Positions 14,945 to 21,805 of a stretch of DNA of 33,266 nt are shown here, piece after piece. The position numbers and the translations under genes are program-made. Location of the stretch: assembly GCA_964453155.1 (NCBI GenBank), contig CAYVQU010000044.1, positions 1 to 33,266 on the forward strand, read 5' to 3'. Within the stretch, counting starts at the first letter, position 1, and each line of letters starts with the position of its first letter. Origin of the DNA: CAYVQU01 sp964453155. Lineage in GTDB: Bacteria > Chloroflexota > Anaerolineae > Anaerolineales > UBA11858. The notes beneath the pieces were generated by a model. It ran no database searches. It saw only the letters and a program-made list of their open reading frames with translations, and was not told where the DNA came from.

Positions 14945-16096
14945 TTACTCTTGGGCCCCAGCTACGATCCACTCGATGAGTTTTTCCATTTCTTCGGGGC
15001 TAAATTGGCCAGGATGGTCGCCGGTGAGTTGGCGTTGGACAATTATACTGTCATCAGGGTTACCGGGGATAACCCCCGCTCCAGAAACCCCACCCTTGAG
15101 GGTGTTTTCATAGGAGGTTACATCCAACCCCCCTAAAATCGAAGCCGCGTGACAGACGCCGCACTTGTCGATCATCAGGGCCGCGACGCCTTCGTTCCAG
15201 GTGCTCCCCACAGGGGCCGGCGTTGGAGTTGGCATGGGTGTTGGGAGTGGGGTTGGCGTGAGCGGGACGAAAACTTCTACTTCTTCAGCCGGGGGCACCG
15301 TCGCCAGGGCGGTATCTTCAATCGTGACGAAAAAGTAGATCCCCACCAAAAGCACCGCGGCGATGACTGTGAAAATGGGAATGAAAACCCGTTGGCGTTT
15401 GGCAACTACGGCTGGATCTTGGGGGATTTCGTGGACACCAGCTTTGATGTCGGCCAATTCTAAGGGATGCTCTTCGATCATCTCGTGTTCGCTCAAATAC
15501 CCGGTGAACATACTTTTGTTGAGATGCTTAATATGCACATTATAGAAATGCCAGATGACAATTGCCAGAACTGCCAGGAGGGCTTCACCACTATGGGCCG
15601 CTTTGGCCGCCGGAATGGCGACCCCAGGCAAAATTTTTGCGGTCGCGATCGGGTTCCACAGCATAAAACCGGTGAGGCCCATCACGGCCGTGCCCCACAC
15701 AAAGGCCCAGTATTCGAATTTTTCATCGAAAGTGTAGCGGCCCTGTTGCGGACGGTCTTTTTTCAAACCCAAGTTATTGAGGAAAATGCCCCAGGCGTTG
15801 GTGACATCTTTGATCCCTGGTAGCATGGTAATCCGTTTACGCTGGACATAGTATTTGTAACCGGAAGTCCCCAAGTGGTAAACCGTTCCAAACATCAAAC
15901 CCATCGAAGCGATCCGGTGGATAACGCGCACACTTTCAATGCCGCCTAAAGCTGAGATCAACCAAATCGAAAAGGATGCCGAGGCGTATTTTTGAATCAA
16001 CCCGGTCAAACCGAGTAAAGTAAAGCTGAGCATCTGAACCCAGTGTTCGGCCCGATCGGAGACGGTGAAGCGTAAATATTTGTTTTCCTTACTCAT
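14945..16096 (-). CDS. Cytochrome b (FdhG/b561-like) fused to a monoheme cytochrome c domain
   Basis: 383 aa. Residues about 1-210 hold a four- to five-helix cytochrome b with candidate heme b ligands: His in DRAEHWVQ, VIHRIASM and VYHLGTSG, and later KAAHSGEA and IVIWHFYNVHI. A further helix (IFTVIAAVLLVGIYFFV) leads to a Pro/Thr repeat linker (TPTPLPTPMPTPTPAP), then one CGVCH heme c domain (about 305-383) homologous to the tail of the NapC-like protein. The ATG shares one base with the stop of the upstream nonaheme gene (TAATG). It is predicted to take electrons from quinol and pass them to the fused c-heme and the neighbouring multiheme cytochromes. Confidence 0.9.
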   Translation of the reverse strand: MSKENKYLRFTVSDRAEHWVQMLSFTLLGLTGLIQKYASASFSIWLISALGGIESVRVIHRIASMGLMFGTVYHLGTSGYKYYVQRKRITMLPGIKDVTNAWGIFLNNLGLKKDRPQQGRYTFDEKFEYWAFVWGTAVMGLTGFMLWNPIATAKILPGVAIPAAKAAHSGEALLAVLAIVIWHFYNVHIKHLNKSMFTGYLSEHEMIEEHPLELADIKAGVHEIPQDPAVVAKRQRVFIPIFTVIAAVLLVGIYFFVTIEDTALATVPPAEEVEVFVPLTPTPLPTPMPTPTPAPVGSTWNEGVAALMIDKCGVCHAASILGGLDVTSYENTLKGGVSGAGVIPGNPDDSIIVQRQLTGDHPGQFSPEEMEKLIEWIVAGAQE

Positions 16097-17202
16097 TATT
16101 TTGCGCTCCGTTTATTGAAGAATTTTTTGCCTACATCGGAGGCAATGTAAATGAGCATCCCCCCAATCGTCGTTGGGATAACGATTTTATAGAACATGTC
16201 GATGAAGAAAATCACTGGCGTATCCTCAGAACTGGGTTCATAATGGCCCAGCCAGGAAGTGGGGAAGTTTTCAGTCGCATCGGGATGGCATTTCTGGCAG
16301 GTAGTCAGTAAGTTTTCTTTTATGACAGTGCTTTCGGGGTCATCCACTTTCCGCATATTGTGAACCCCGTGACAGTCGATACAAACCGGTTTGTTCGTTT
16401 CTTGATCAGGGGCAATTTGCTCAAACAAAACCACCGTGGTGCCATGGAAGTCAGAGAGATAGGTGTCAAATACATTCGTACTGACATTATATTTCATCAT
16501 CATTTCTTCATTGGCATGGCAGTCGGCGCAAATTTGGGGCGAGAACAGATGGAAAGATCCTTCTGCGGTTGGCCCAGTGACATTGTGAACCCCATGACAG
16601 TCGGTGCAGGTGGGCACATCTTGATTATCTTCACTGAACAAGGCGGCCCCGTGAACACTCTCTTCGTATAAGTTGTAAATTTCAGAGTGACATTTTTCGC
16701 ACATCAAGGGTACATCGGCGCGGTTTTCGCTGGGCGTGTGAATATCATGGATACCGTGACAATCGGTGCATACGGCCGCGGCCATATTCCCATCGGCCAG
16801 TGATTTCTGATGGGTGCTGTCGAGGGTGGCTTCGAATTTATCCTCATGACACTGGCGGCAGGTTTCGTAGTTGGCGAGGTTATATTCCCGCACGGTGGTC
16901 GCGGTATTTTCGGGGTGGGGGTATTCCTTGATTTCCGTATGGCATTGCACACAAGCGTAACCACGGCTACCGTGGGTCGATTCATAATACATTACGGCAT
17001 CGACCCCGATATATAATTCTTCCCCGGAAGATAATGTGGTCCGAAATCCAGGGGTGTCATGGCAAGACAGGCAGTAGGAATCAGCAACACCCGGGGTCGC
17101 TTCTTTTGCCGGCGCACCAGCCAGGGCATTTTCAAAGGGTACTGCGAGTACGGAGATCAACAAAGTGATCCCAAATATGAGTAAAAGTTGTTTCTTTTTC
17201 AA
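16096..17202 (-). CDS. Nonaheme c-type cytochrome with C-terminal membrane helix
   Basis: 368 aa from a TTG at 17202, preferred because GGAGG lies five bases before it and the protein then begins MKKKQLLLIFG. A GTG at 17214 is in frame but has no ribosome site. Signal peptide to about ENALAG. Nine CXXCH motifs: CLSCH, CVQCH, CRQCH, CTDCH, CEKCH, CTDCH, CADCH, CIDCH, CQKCH, several in the CTDCHGxH form common in NrfB-like and cytochrome c3-like carriers. One C-terminal helix (IVIPTTIGGMLIYIASDVG) with basic residues after it. It is the first gene of the operon with cytochrome b. A perfect TGTGA-N6-TCACA site lies 134 bases upstream of the start. Confidence 0.88.
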   Translation of the reverse strand: MKKKQLLLIFGITLLISVLAVPFENALAGAPAKEATPGVADSYCLSCHDTPGFRTTLSSGEELYIGVDAVMYYESTHGSRGYACVQCHTEIKEYPHPENTATTVREYNLANYETCRQCHEDKFEATLDSTHQKSLADGNMAAAVCTDCHGIHDIHTPSENRADVPLMCEKCHSEIYNLYEESVHGAALFSEDNQDVPTCTDCHGVHNVTGPTAEGSFHLFSPQICADCHANEEMMMKYNVSTNVFDTYLSDFHGTTVVLFEQIAPDQETNKPVCIDCHGVHNMRKVDDPESTVIKENLLTTCQKCHPDATENFPTSWLGHYEPSSEDTPVIFFIDMFYKIVIPTTIGGMLIYIASDVGKKFFNKRSAK

Positions 17203-17332
17203 ATTTGCCTCCACATCAATATGTGACGGGGGTGGGGTAATCTACCAGATATATTACAACTGGCAATAGCAGCCCAAGTATAGCACAATAAATACTTATA
17301 ATTCCAGCGGTAAAAAGATTAAAAGCATTACA

Positions 17333-17354
17333 ATTTGTGATGACTATCACAAAT
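17333..17354. promoter_or_regulatory. Crp-type operator upstream of the nonaheme/cytochrome b operon
   Basis: Nine-base inverted arms ATTTGTGAT and ATCACAAAT with a 4-base centre; the core TGTGATGACTATCACA is a perfect TGTGA-N6-TCACA. A minus-strand TATAAG (complement of 17295-17300) is a possible -10 box, which would place the site near -55, not a textbook position. The Crp-like protein at 25797-26498 is the likely binder (inference). Confidence 0.65.
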
Positions 17355-17399
17355 GGGTTTTTATAATCCGAGACTAATCAAGACAATAAGCCAGACAGC

Positions 17400-17431
17400 A
17401 AAAACCGGGTCGGGAATATTCCCGACCCGGT
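17400..17431 (-). terminator. Terminator of the collagen-stalk octaheme gene
   Basis: Perfect 14-base arms (ACCGGGTCGGGAAT and its complement, 17404-17431), followed on the minus strand by a T5 run. It lies 18 bases after the stop codon. Confidence 0.85.
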
Positions 17432-17449
17432 CAGGAGCCAGTGACTGAA

Positions 17450-18724
17450 TTAGGGTGTTTCAGGTCGGGCGTGGTAGTTCCAGGCCTTGTCGATCAATTC
17501 CTCGTCAGTCTTCACAGTGGCGGAGCCGCCTTCAACATGGCAGCTGCGGCAGGCGAAGTCCAAACCGAGTTCGGAGAGGGCTACCGAGCCATCTTCGGAG
17601 AATTGGCCGATTTGGGTGGGATCAATGGCCATCAGGTGGGTGCGGATATCGCCAGTGAACATCTCGGCATTGCCCACGGCGCTCTTGGTGACGCGCGGCA
17701 TGTGGCAGTCAATACATTCAGCGACTGCTGGATGAACCTGAGAAGCCTGGTACTTGGCCTCATCAAAGTGGCAATTTTCGCAAGAAGTCCGGGTGGTGGG
17801 GGTGCCTTCCTCGGCTTTGCGGAGCGCAACGACCCCAGCATGCGGATCGTGGCAGACTACACAATCAATGGTGATGTGCTTGCTCTGGAAGAGTTCCTCA
17901 TACTGCTCGTGGTGCTTGATAAAGCCTTTGCTGGCATTGACAGATTCTTGGGCACCGCGCTCATGGCATTCACCACAGAGATCGGAGGTGCGGTCGATTT
18001 CCATTGCGACGCCATGCGGGTTGGCTGCATGTAAGGAGCCGGGACCGTGACATTCTTCACAGTGGATGCCGCCTTCAGAGAAGGTGCCGACCATACCGGG
18101 GAGATCATCCTGGTGGGCATCCGGCGGCCAAGCAGAGTAGCCGGTAGTGTGGCAAGTGCCGCAACTGTAAGGCTTTTCTTGACCGAGGGAGTAAGGTACC
18201 CAACCGGCATCATTACCAACGACCGGGTTGGCAAAATTGAACTGATTGACATACCCTTCCGCAGCAGCTTCGTCACCGCGGGTTCCGGGCGGGCCGGTAA
18301 TAATGAAGCCTTCGTTGTCAACTAAGCGATACTTCCAGTTGTAGCCACCGATGACGTAAGAAATGTCATCCCAAGTGTAGCCTTCGGGCAGTTCGGAAAC
18401 CTCGGTGAAGGGGTATTCTGGGGGTTGGCCGTCCACAACTTTGCTGAGCTTGTAGGGGTGACCGGACTGCATGAAGACCTCGTAGATGTCGCTGTGGCAT
18501 TTGGAGCAGGTCTCCGATTTGACATATTCGGCACCGGTAGGAGCGGCTTCAGCCATGCCACCTTCACCAGCAGCACCAGCCGGGCCTTCGGGGCCAGCCG
18601 GGCCAGTTTCGCCTTGGGGACCTTGCGGTCCTTCGGGTCCAGCAGGACCAGCCGGTCCGGCCGGGCCTTGGGGGCCTTCAGCCCCGGCGCAAGCCGAGAG
18701 TGCCAGGGCCAAAATGACCAGCAT
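17450..18724 (-). CDS. Octaheme c-type cytochrome lipoprotein on a collagen-like stalk
   Basis: 424 aa from the ATG at 18724. The product starts MLVILALALSAC (lipobox LSAC), then has about 14 Gly-X-Y triplets (GPQGPAGPAGPAGPEGPQ and similar) before the heme domain. Eight CXXCH motifs: CSKCH, CGTCH, CEECH, CGECH, CVVCH, CENCH, CIDCH, CRSCH. The order CSKCH, IGGYNWKYR, CGTCHTTGYS, CEECHGPGS resembles cytochrome c554-like multiheme proteins. Oddity: the good ribosome site GAGGAGA belongs to an in-frame ATG at 18754, and a TAG at 18734-18736 separates the two, so the normal start seems to be disrupted. From 18724 the signal peptide lacks a basic N-region. The collagen-like stalk probably holds the heme domain away from the membrane. 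Confidence 0.85.
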   Translation of the reverse strand: MLVILALALSACAGAEGPQGPAGPAGPAGPEGPQGPQGETGPAGPEGPAGAAGEGGMAEAAPTGAEYVKSETCSKCHSDIYEVFMQSGHPYKLSKVVDGQPPEYPFTEVSELPEGYTWDDISYVIGGYNWKYRLVDNEGFIITGPPGTRGDEAAAEGYVNQFNFANPVVGNDAGWVPYSLGQEKPYSCGTCHTTGYSAWPPDAHQDDLPGMVGTFSEGGIHCEECHGPGSLHAANPHGVAMEIDRTSDLCGECHERGAQESVNASKGFIKHHEQYEELFQSKHITIDCVVCHDPHAGVVALRKAEEGTPTTRTSCENCHFDEAKYQASQVHPAVAECIDCHMPRVTKSAVGNAEMFTGDIRTHLMAIDPTQIGQFSEDGSVALSELGLDFACRSCHVEGGSATVKTDEELIDKAWNYHARPETP

Positions 18725-18754
18725 GCTTGCGATCTATAAATATTTCTTTTGCAT
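18725..18754 (-). other. Signal-peptide remnant ending in an in-frame amber codon
   Basis: From the ATG at 18754, preceded at six bases by GAGGAGA, the frame reads MQKKYL, then TAG, then IAS, and continues into the ATG at 18724. MQKKYL-x-IASMLVILALALSAC would be a normal lipoprotein signal. The TAG may be a point mutation, a sequencing error or a recoded codon. Confidence 0.65.
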
Positions 18755-18906
18755 TATATTTCTCCTCATTTCTGGGTAATTGTCACTAAGAATTTGGAGT
18801 GGAATTCAATTGACAATTACGTTTTATTTGTTTTCGGTAGATTTTTTAGATTATTTTATGGGCAGGCACCTCCATTAAGGATAAATTTTCGTGTAAAATA
18901 TAGACG

Positions 18907-18990
18907 TTGGGTACAATACCCGATGAAAAATTCGTGATTTTTCATACTATTGGGTATTATAACCCAACATTAATGAAAAATGAATGGGTA
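18907..18990. promoter_or_regulatory. Cluster of inverted repeats in the divergent control region
   Basis: Three perfect dyads: GGGTA-CAA-TACCC (18909-18921), ATGAAAAAT-N5-ATTTTTCAT (18923-18945) and TTGGGT-ATTATA-ACCCAA (18950-18967). A single ATGGGTA (18984-18990) is the NarL heptamer TACCCAT on the other strand. A minus-strand TATAAT (complement of 18956-18961) falls inside the third dyad. This looks like an operator region between the collagen-stalk cytochrome and the kinase gene, perhaps for the adjacent NarL-type regulators. Confidence 0.5.
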
Positions 18991-18991
18991 T

Positions 18992-19007
18992 TGTGACTAA
19001 TGTCACA
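18992..19007. promoter_or_regulatory. Crp-type operator at the 5' end of the second 7TM kinase gene
   Basis: TGTGACTAATGTCACA is a perfect TGTGA-N6-TCACA. It overlaps the first base of the proposed ATG at 19007, which argues either for repression of the kinase gene, for a start further down (ATG at 19046), or for action on the divergent minus-strand cytochrome promoter. Confidence 0.6.
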
Positions 19008-20518
19008 TGGTCTTGGTCACCAAAGTTACACCCGGGCGGGTTCTTATGGTTTTTGTTTATTTCATTTATGGTTTAGCTTTTTTCAGCATGGGTTTGGCCA
19101 TCCTGTTAGAAGTTGGCCGGGCAGAATTGTTAGCCGAAGCGCGCGCTTTGCGGCCGTTAGCCTTATTTGGCTTGTTACATGGCTTGCATGAATGGCTGGA
19201 AATCTTTTTGCTCCAAAGCGAATGGTTGGGGGTCTCACTGCCGACTTATTGGGATTGGCTACGATTGAGTTTGTTGGCCATATCTTTCATTGCTCTGGTG
19301 GTTTATGGGGTTCAAAATTTATTTCCCCCCCAAAAGAAGAAATCGATTGATATCTGGATTGGAACGGGGTTGTTTACCCTCTATCTGGCCGTGATCGTTT
19401 TGGTTGGTACGGTAAGTTGGGAGAATCTGGCTGGTTGGATGATCCGGGCCGACGTTCTGGCCCGTTATTTGATTGCGGTTCCAGGGGCAATTTTGGCCGC
19501 AGTGGCCCTGGCCTCCCAGGCCCGAGAGCGACTCGCCGATGATCAAATTGCCCTCGCACAGAGTATGCGCTGGGCGGCCTGGGGATTTGGTTTGTATGGC
19601 GCCTCGCAAACATTTGTAACCCCTTTGAATTTCTTCCCGGCCAATTTTTGGAATACAGAATTATTTCTCCAAGTGGCACGGTTTCCGGTACAGGCCTGGC
19701 GAGCCCTCGTGGCTGTCATTCTCACCACGAGTTTGATTCGGGCTTTGCAAATTGTAGAAAAACGTCGTCAAGCGCAGTTACTCACAGCCCAGCAAGACCG
19801 GTTGGAGGCTCTGGAACAGGTCCAAGAAGAATTACTAAAACGCGAAGAACTACGGCGAGAATTACTGCAGCATACTGTCATCGCCCAGGAAGAAGAACGA
19901 GCCCGAATCGCGCGGGAATTGCATGATGAAACGGCCCAAATTCTGACGGCCTTTTCGCTCGATGTCGCTACCCTCCAAAGTCGAGACTGTGAAAATCCTG
20001 AAATCAACACAATTTCCAAGCGGCTCCAATCCTTAAGCAAAGATCTTAGCCGCGGCCTGAAACGGCTGGTCCATGATTTGCGACCCGCCCAGTTGGATGA
20101 TTTAGGTTTGATCCCGGCACTCAACTATTTGATAGATGAGAGTGGCAAGCGCACCGGTTTACAAGTGAAATTTCGAACTCAAAGAAATCCGCAGCGCCTA
20201 AATCCGTTAGTTGAAACTGTGTTGTACCGGATCGCGCAAGAATCGCTGACCAATATCGTCCGGCACGCCCGGACTGAGGTTGCGGTCCTTGAACTCAATT
20301 TTAAGGATGATCAGGTTCAGATGTGGACCCGAGATGAGGGTATTGGTTTTGTTGTCGGCGAACGGCATCCCACGCAGATTGGGTGGGGGATCGCCGGGAT
20401 GCGGGAACGGGTTCGGTCGGTGGGGGGCGAATTTTATTTAATCTCAGAACCTGGACACGGCACCCAAATTGAAGTAATAATACCCCTCAACGATAACAAC
20501 GAGGAGGCACCAGCCTGA
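19007..20518 (+). CDS. Seven-transmembrane NarX-like sensor histidine kinase (paralogue of the one at 7095)
   Basis: 503 aa from the ATG at 19007. An in-frame ATG at 19046 fits the paralogue alignment equally well, has GGCGG six bases before it, and would clear the Crp-type site. Seven hydrophobic segments with the same opening (YFIYGLAFFSMG) and the LRPLALFGLLHGLHEWLEIF block, then a long coiled coil (QLLTAQQDRLEALEQVQEEL). HisKA_3 phospho-acceptor H306 in RIARELHDETAQ (D-x-x-x-Q kept). HATPase with QESLTNIVRHA, RDEGIGF and WGIAGMRERV. It shares one base with the next gene (ATGA). Sensing through the membrane part is inferred. Confidence 0.92.
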   Translation: MVLVTKVTPGRVLMVFVYFIYGLAFFSMGLAILLEVGRAELLAEARALRPLALFGLLHGLHEWLEIFLLQSEWLGVSLPTYWDWLRLSLLAISFIALVVYGVQNLFPPQKKKSIDIWIGTGLFTLYLAVIVLVGTVSWENLAGWMIRADVLARYLIAVPGAILAAVALASQARERLADDQIALAQSMRWAAWGFGLYGASQTFVTPLNFFPANFWNTELFLQVARFPVQAWRALVAVILTTSLIRALQIVEKRRQAQLLTAQQDRLEALEQVQEELLKREELRRELLQHTVIAQEEERARIARELHDETAQILTAFSLDVATLQSRDCENPEINTISKRLQSLSKDLSRGLKRLVHDLRPAQLDDLGLIPALNYLIDESGKRTGLQVKFRTQRNPQRLNPLVETVLYRIAQESLTNIVRHARTEVAVLELNFKDDQVQMWTRDEGIGFVVGERHPTQIGWGIAGMRERVRSVGGEFYLISEPGHGTQIEVIIPLNDNNEEAPA

Positions 20519-21195
20519 TGGCCGCAAATATTCAGATTTTACTAGTAGACGATCATGATATCGTTCGCACGGGGTTGAAGTCGTTTCTGGAGAGTCAGGG
20601 TGGATTTGAAGTCGTTGCCGAAGCCAGTGATGGCGCGGAAGCTGTTGAAAAGGCCCTCGAATCGCAGCCGGACGTAATCGTTATGGATATTACGATGCCT
20701 GGTACCGATGGGATGGAAGCCACCCGGCAGCTCAATACCCGCTGCCCTAATTGCCGTATCCTGGCACTGACGGTTCATGAGGACAAACAATACTTCTTTG
20801 AGATGATGAAAGCCGGGGCGACCGGGTATCTCACCAAACAATCAGTAGCCGAGGAATTAGTCGCCGCGATTGAGGCTGTTAAGGATGGGCAAGTTTACTT
20901 ACAGCCCACCCTGGCCGGTTGGCTCCTTGACGATTACCGCCGGTTGGTCGATCAGGTGCCGGAAAATCTGGCTGATGAGAGTCTTTCGCCGGGATTAGAA
21001 GTCCTCACTGCGCGGGAATTGCAGGTTTTGGAATTGGTCGCCGCCGGGTTGACGACACCTCAAATCGCGGCCGAATTAGCTCTCAGTCCGAAGACGATTT
21101 CGCGTCACCGTGAGCGGATCATGAACAAACTCAATATGCATTCGAGTGTGGAGTTAATCAAATTTGCGATCAAGACGGGGTTAATTGAGCTGTAA
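20518..21195 (+). CDS. NarL/LuxR-family response regulator
   Basis: 225 aa. Receiver with D11-D12, phospho-acceptor D57 (VIVMDITMP) and Lys in LTKQS. C-terminal LuxR helix-turn-helix (LTARELQVLELVAAGLTTPQIA, then KTISRHRERIMNKL). GAGGAGG lies before the ATG, inside the kinase gene, and the start overlaps the kinase stop. Same architecture as the 8569-9216 regulator, pointing to duplication of the kinase/regulator pair. It lies directly upstream of the 13-heme/rhodanese operon, a likely target. Confidence 0.94.
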   Translation: MAANIQILLVDDHDIVRTGLKSFLESQGGFEVVAEASDGAEAVEKALESQPDVIVMDITMPGTDGMEATRQLNTRCPNCRILALTVHEDKQYFFEMMKAGATGYLTKQSVAEELVAAIEAVKDGQVYLQPTLAGWLLDDYRRLVDQVPENLADESLSPGLEVLTARELQVLELVAAGLTTPQIAAELALSPKTISRHRERIMNKLNMHSSVELIKFAIKTGLIEL

Positions 21196-21347
21196 AGAAT
21201 CACCAAATCATTTCAAATCTGTCACAAATAATAACGTGGGGTGTGAAATAATTGTGAAATTGTCATCTACAAAATATTAAAAACTCAATAAACACTGTTT
21301 AAAGTGACGTTATCATAAGCACTTATGAATAGATATAAGTAGGATCG

Positions 21348-21404
21348 ATAACAAATTCTTATTTTAATCACTATAATTAAGGTGGATTGTGCAATAATGC
21401 ACAA
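21348..21404 (+). promoter_or_regulatory. Candidate promoter and operator of the 13-heme/rhodanese operon
   Basis: ATAACA (21348-21353), an 18-base spacer and a perfect TATAAT (21372-21377) form a plausible promoter. Just downstream, TTGTGC-AATAAT-GCACAA (21387-21404) is a perfect dyad with the spacing of the TGTGA-N6-TCACA sites but C/G at the fifth position. Its place around the start point would suit a repressor. The rest of the 230-base gap is AT-rich and holds no gene. Confidence 0.45.
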
Positions 21405-21425
21405 ATGCCACAAATAGGATGAAAT

Positions 21426-21779
21426 ATGGATAATAATAGATCGATTCTACTCATAAGTTTGTTGGCAGTACTTTTATTGGTATCTGGTTGTGGAACACCT
21501 GAAGTTGAAGTACCACCGGAACCGACCGCGGTGGCGCAAGTGGTGCCCACCCCGATGAATGATCCCGAAGAAATTGCTGAGTTGGTTGAGGATTTGAAGG
21601 CTGATGAGGCCGAAGGGGAAGCTGATCAATCCGCTGAACAAGCTCCCGAAGAAACCGTAGCTGAAGAACCAATGGTCGCGGTCGACTACTGCATCGAGTG
21701 TCACACTGATCAGCAGGCCCTGATCGACACGGCCAAACCTCAGGAAGAGGTTCATAGCGAAAATGAAGGTGAGGGTTGA
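21426..21779 (+). CDS. N-terminal part of a 13-heme cytochrome lipoprotein, ending at an in-frame UGA
   Basis: 117 codons to a TGA at 21777-21779. It encodes a lipoprotein signal (lipobox VSGC), a Pro/Glu-rich linker and one heme motif (CIECH), then an acidic Gly-rich stretch (ENEGEG) just before the UGA. The following open frame is in the same register: only GGG GGT TCT separates the UGA from the GTG at 21789. Read through, the joined product is 547 residues with position 118 encoded by UGA. As a separate 117-aa protein it would be an isolated monoheme lipoprotein. A SECIS-like hairpin directly follows, so I regard this as part of one gene: a selenoprotein candidate or else a gene broken by a nonsense change. 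Confidence 0.75.
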   Translation: MDNNRSILLISLLAVLLLVSGCGTPEVEVPPEPTAVAQVVPTPMNDPEEIAELVEDLKADEAEGEADQSAEQAPEETVAEEPMVAVDYCIECHTDQQALIDTAKPQEEVHSENEGEG

Positions 21780-21805
21780 GGGGGTTCTGTGGCTCCGTTG
21801 GAGCC
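21777..21805 (+). promoter_or_regulatory. In-frame UGA with bacterial SECIS-like hairpin (candidate selenocysteine site)
   Basis: After the UGA there are 11 bases, then stem GGCTCC (21791-21796), loop GTT, stem GGAGCC (21800-21805). UGA-to-loop distance is 17 bases, the stem is 6 bp, the loop is 3 bases and begins with G. The published general bacterial SECIS model asks for about 16-37 bases, a 4-16 bp upper stem, a 3-14 base loop and a G in its first two bases, so all criteria are met. E. coli fdhF also has 11 bases before its upper stem. This is structural evidence only; selA, selB and selC are not in the window. Confidence 0.5.

Noticed and set aside
10035..17202. NrfA-type ammonia-forming nitrite reductase among the multiheme proteins
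   Set aside because: No CXXCK motif is present and heme counts are 8 or 9, not 5; none of these proteins has the NrfA pattern.
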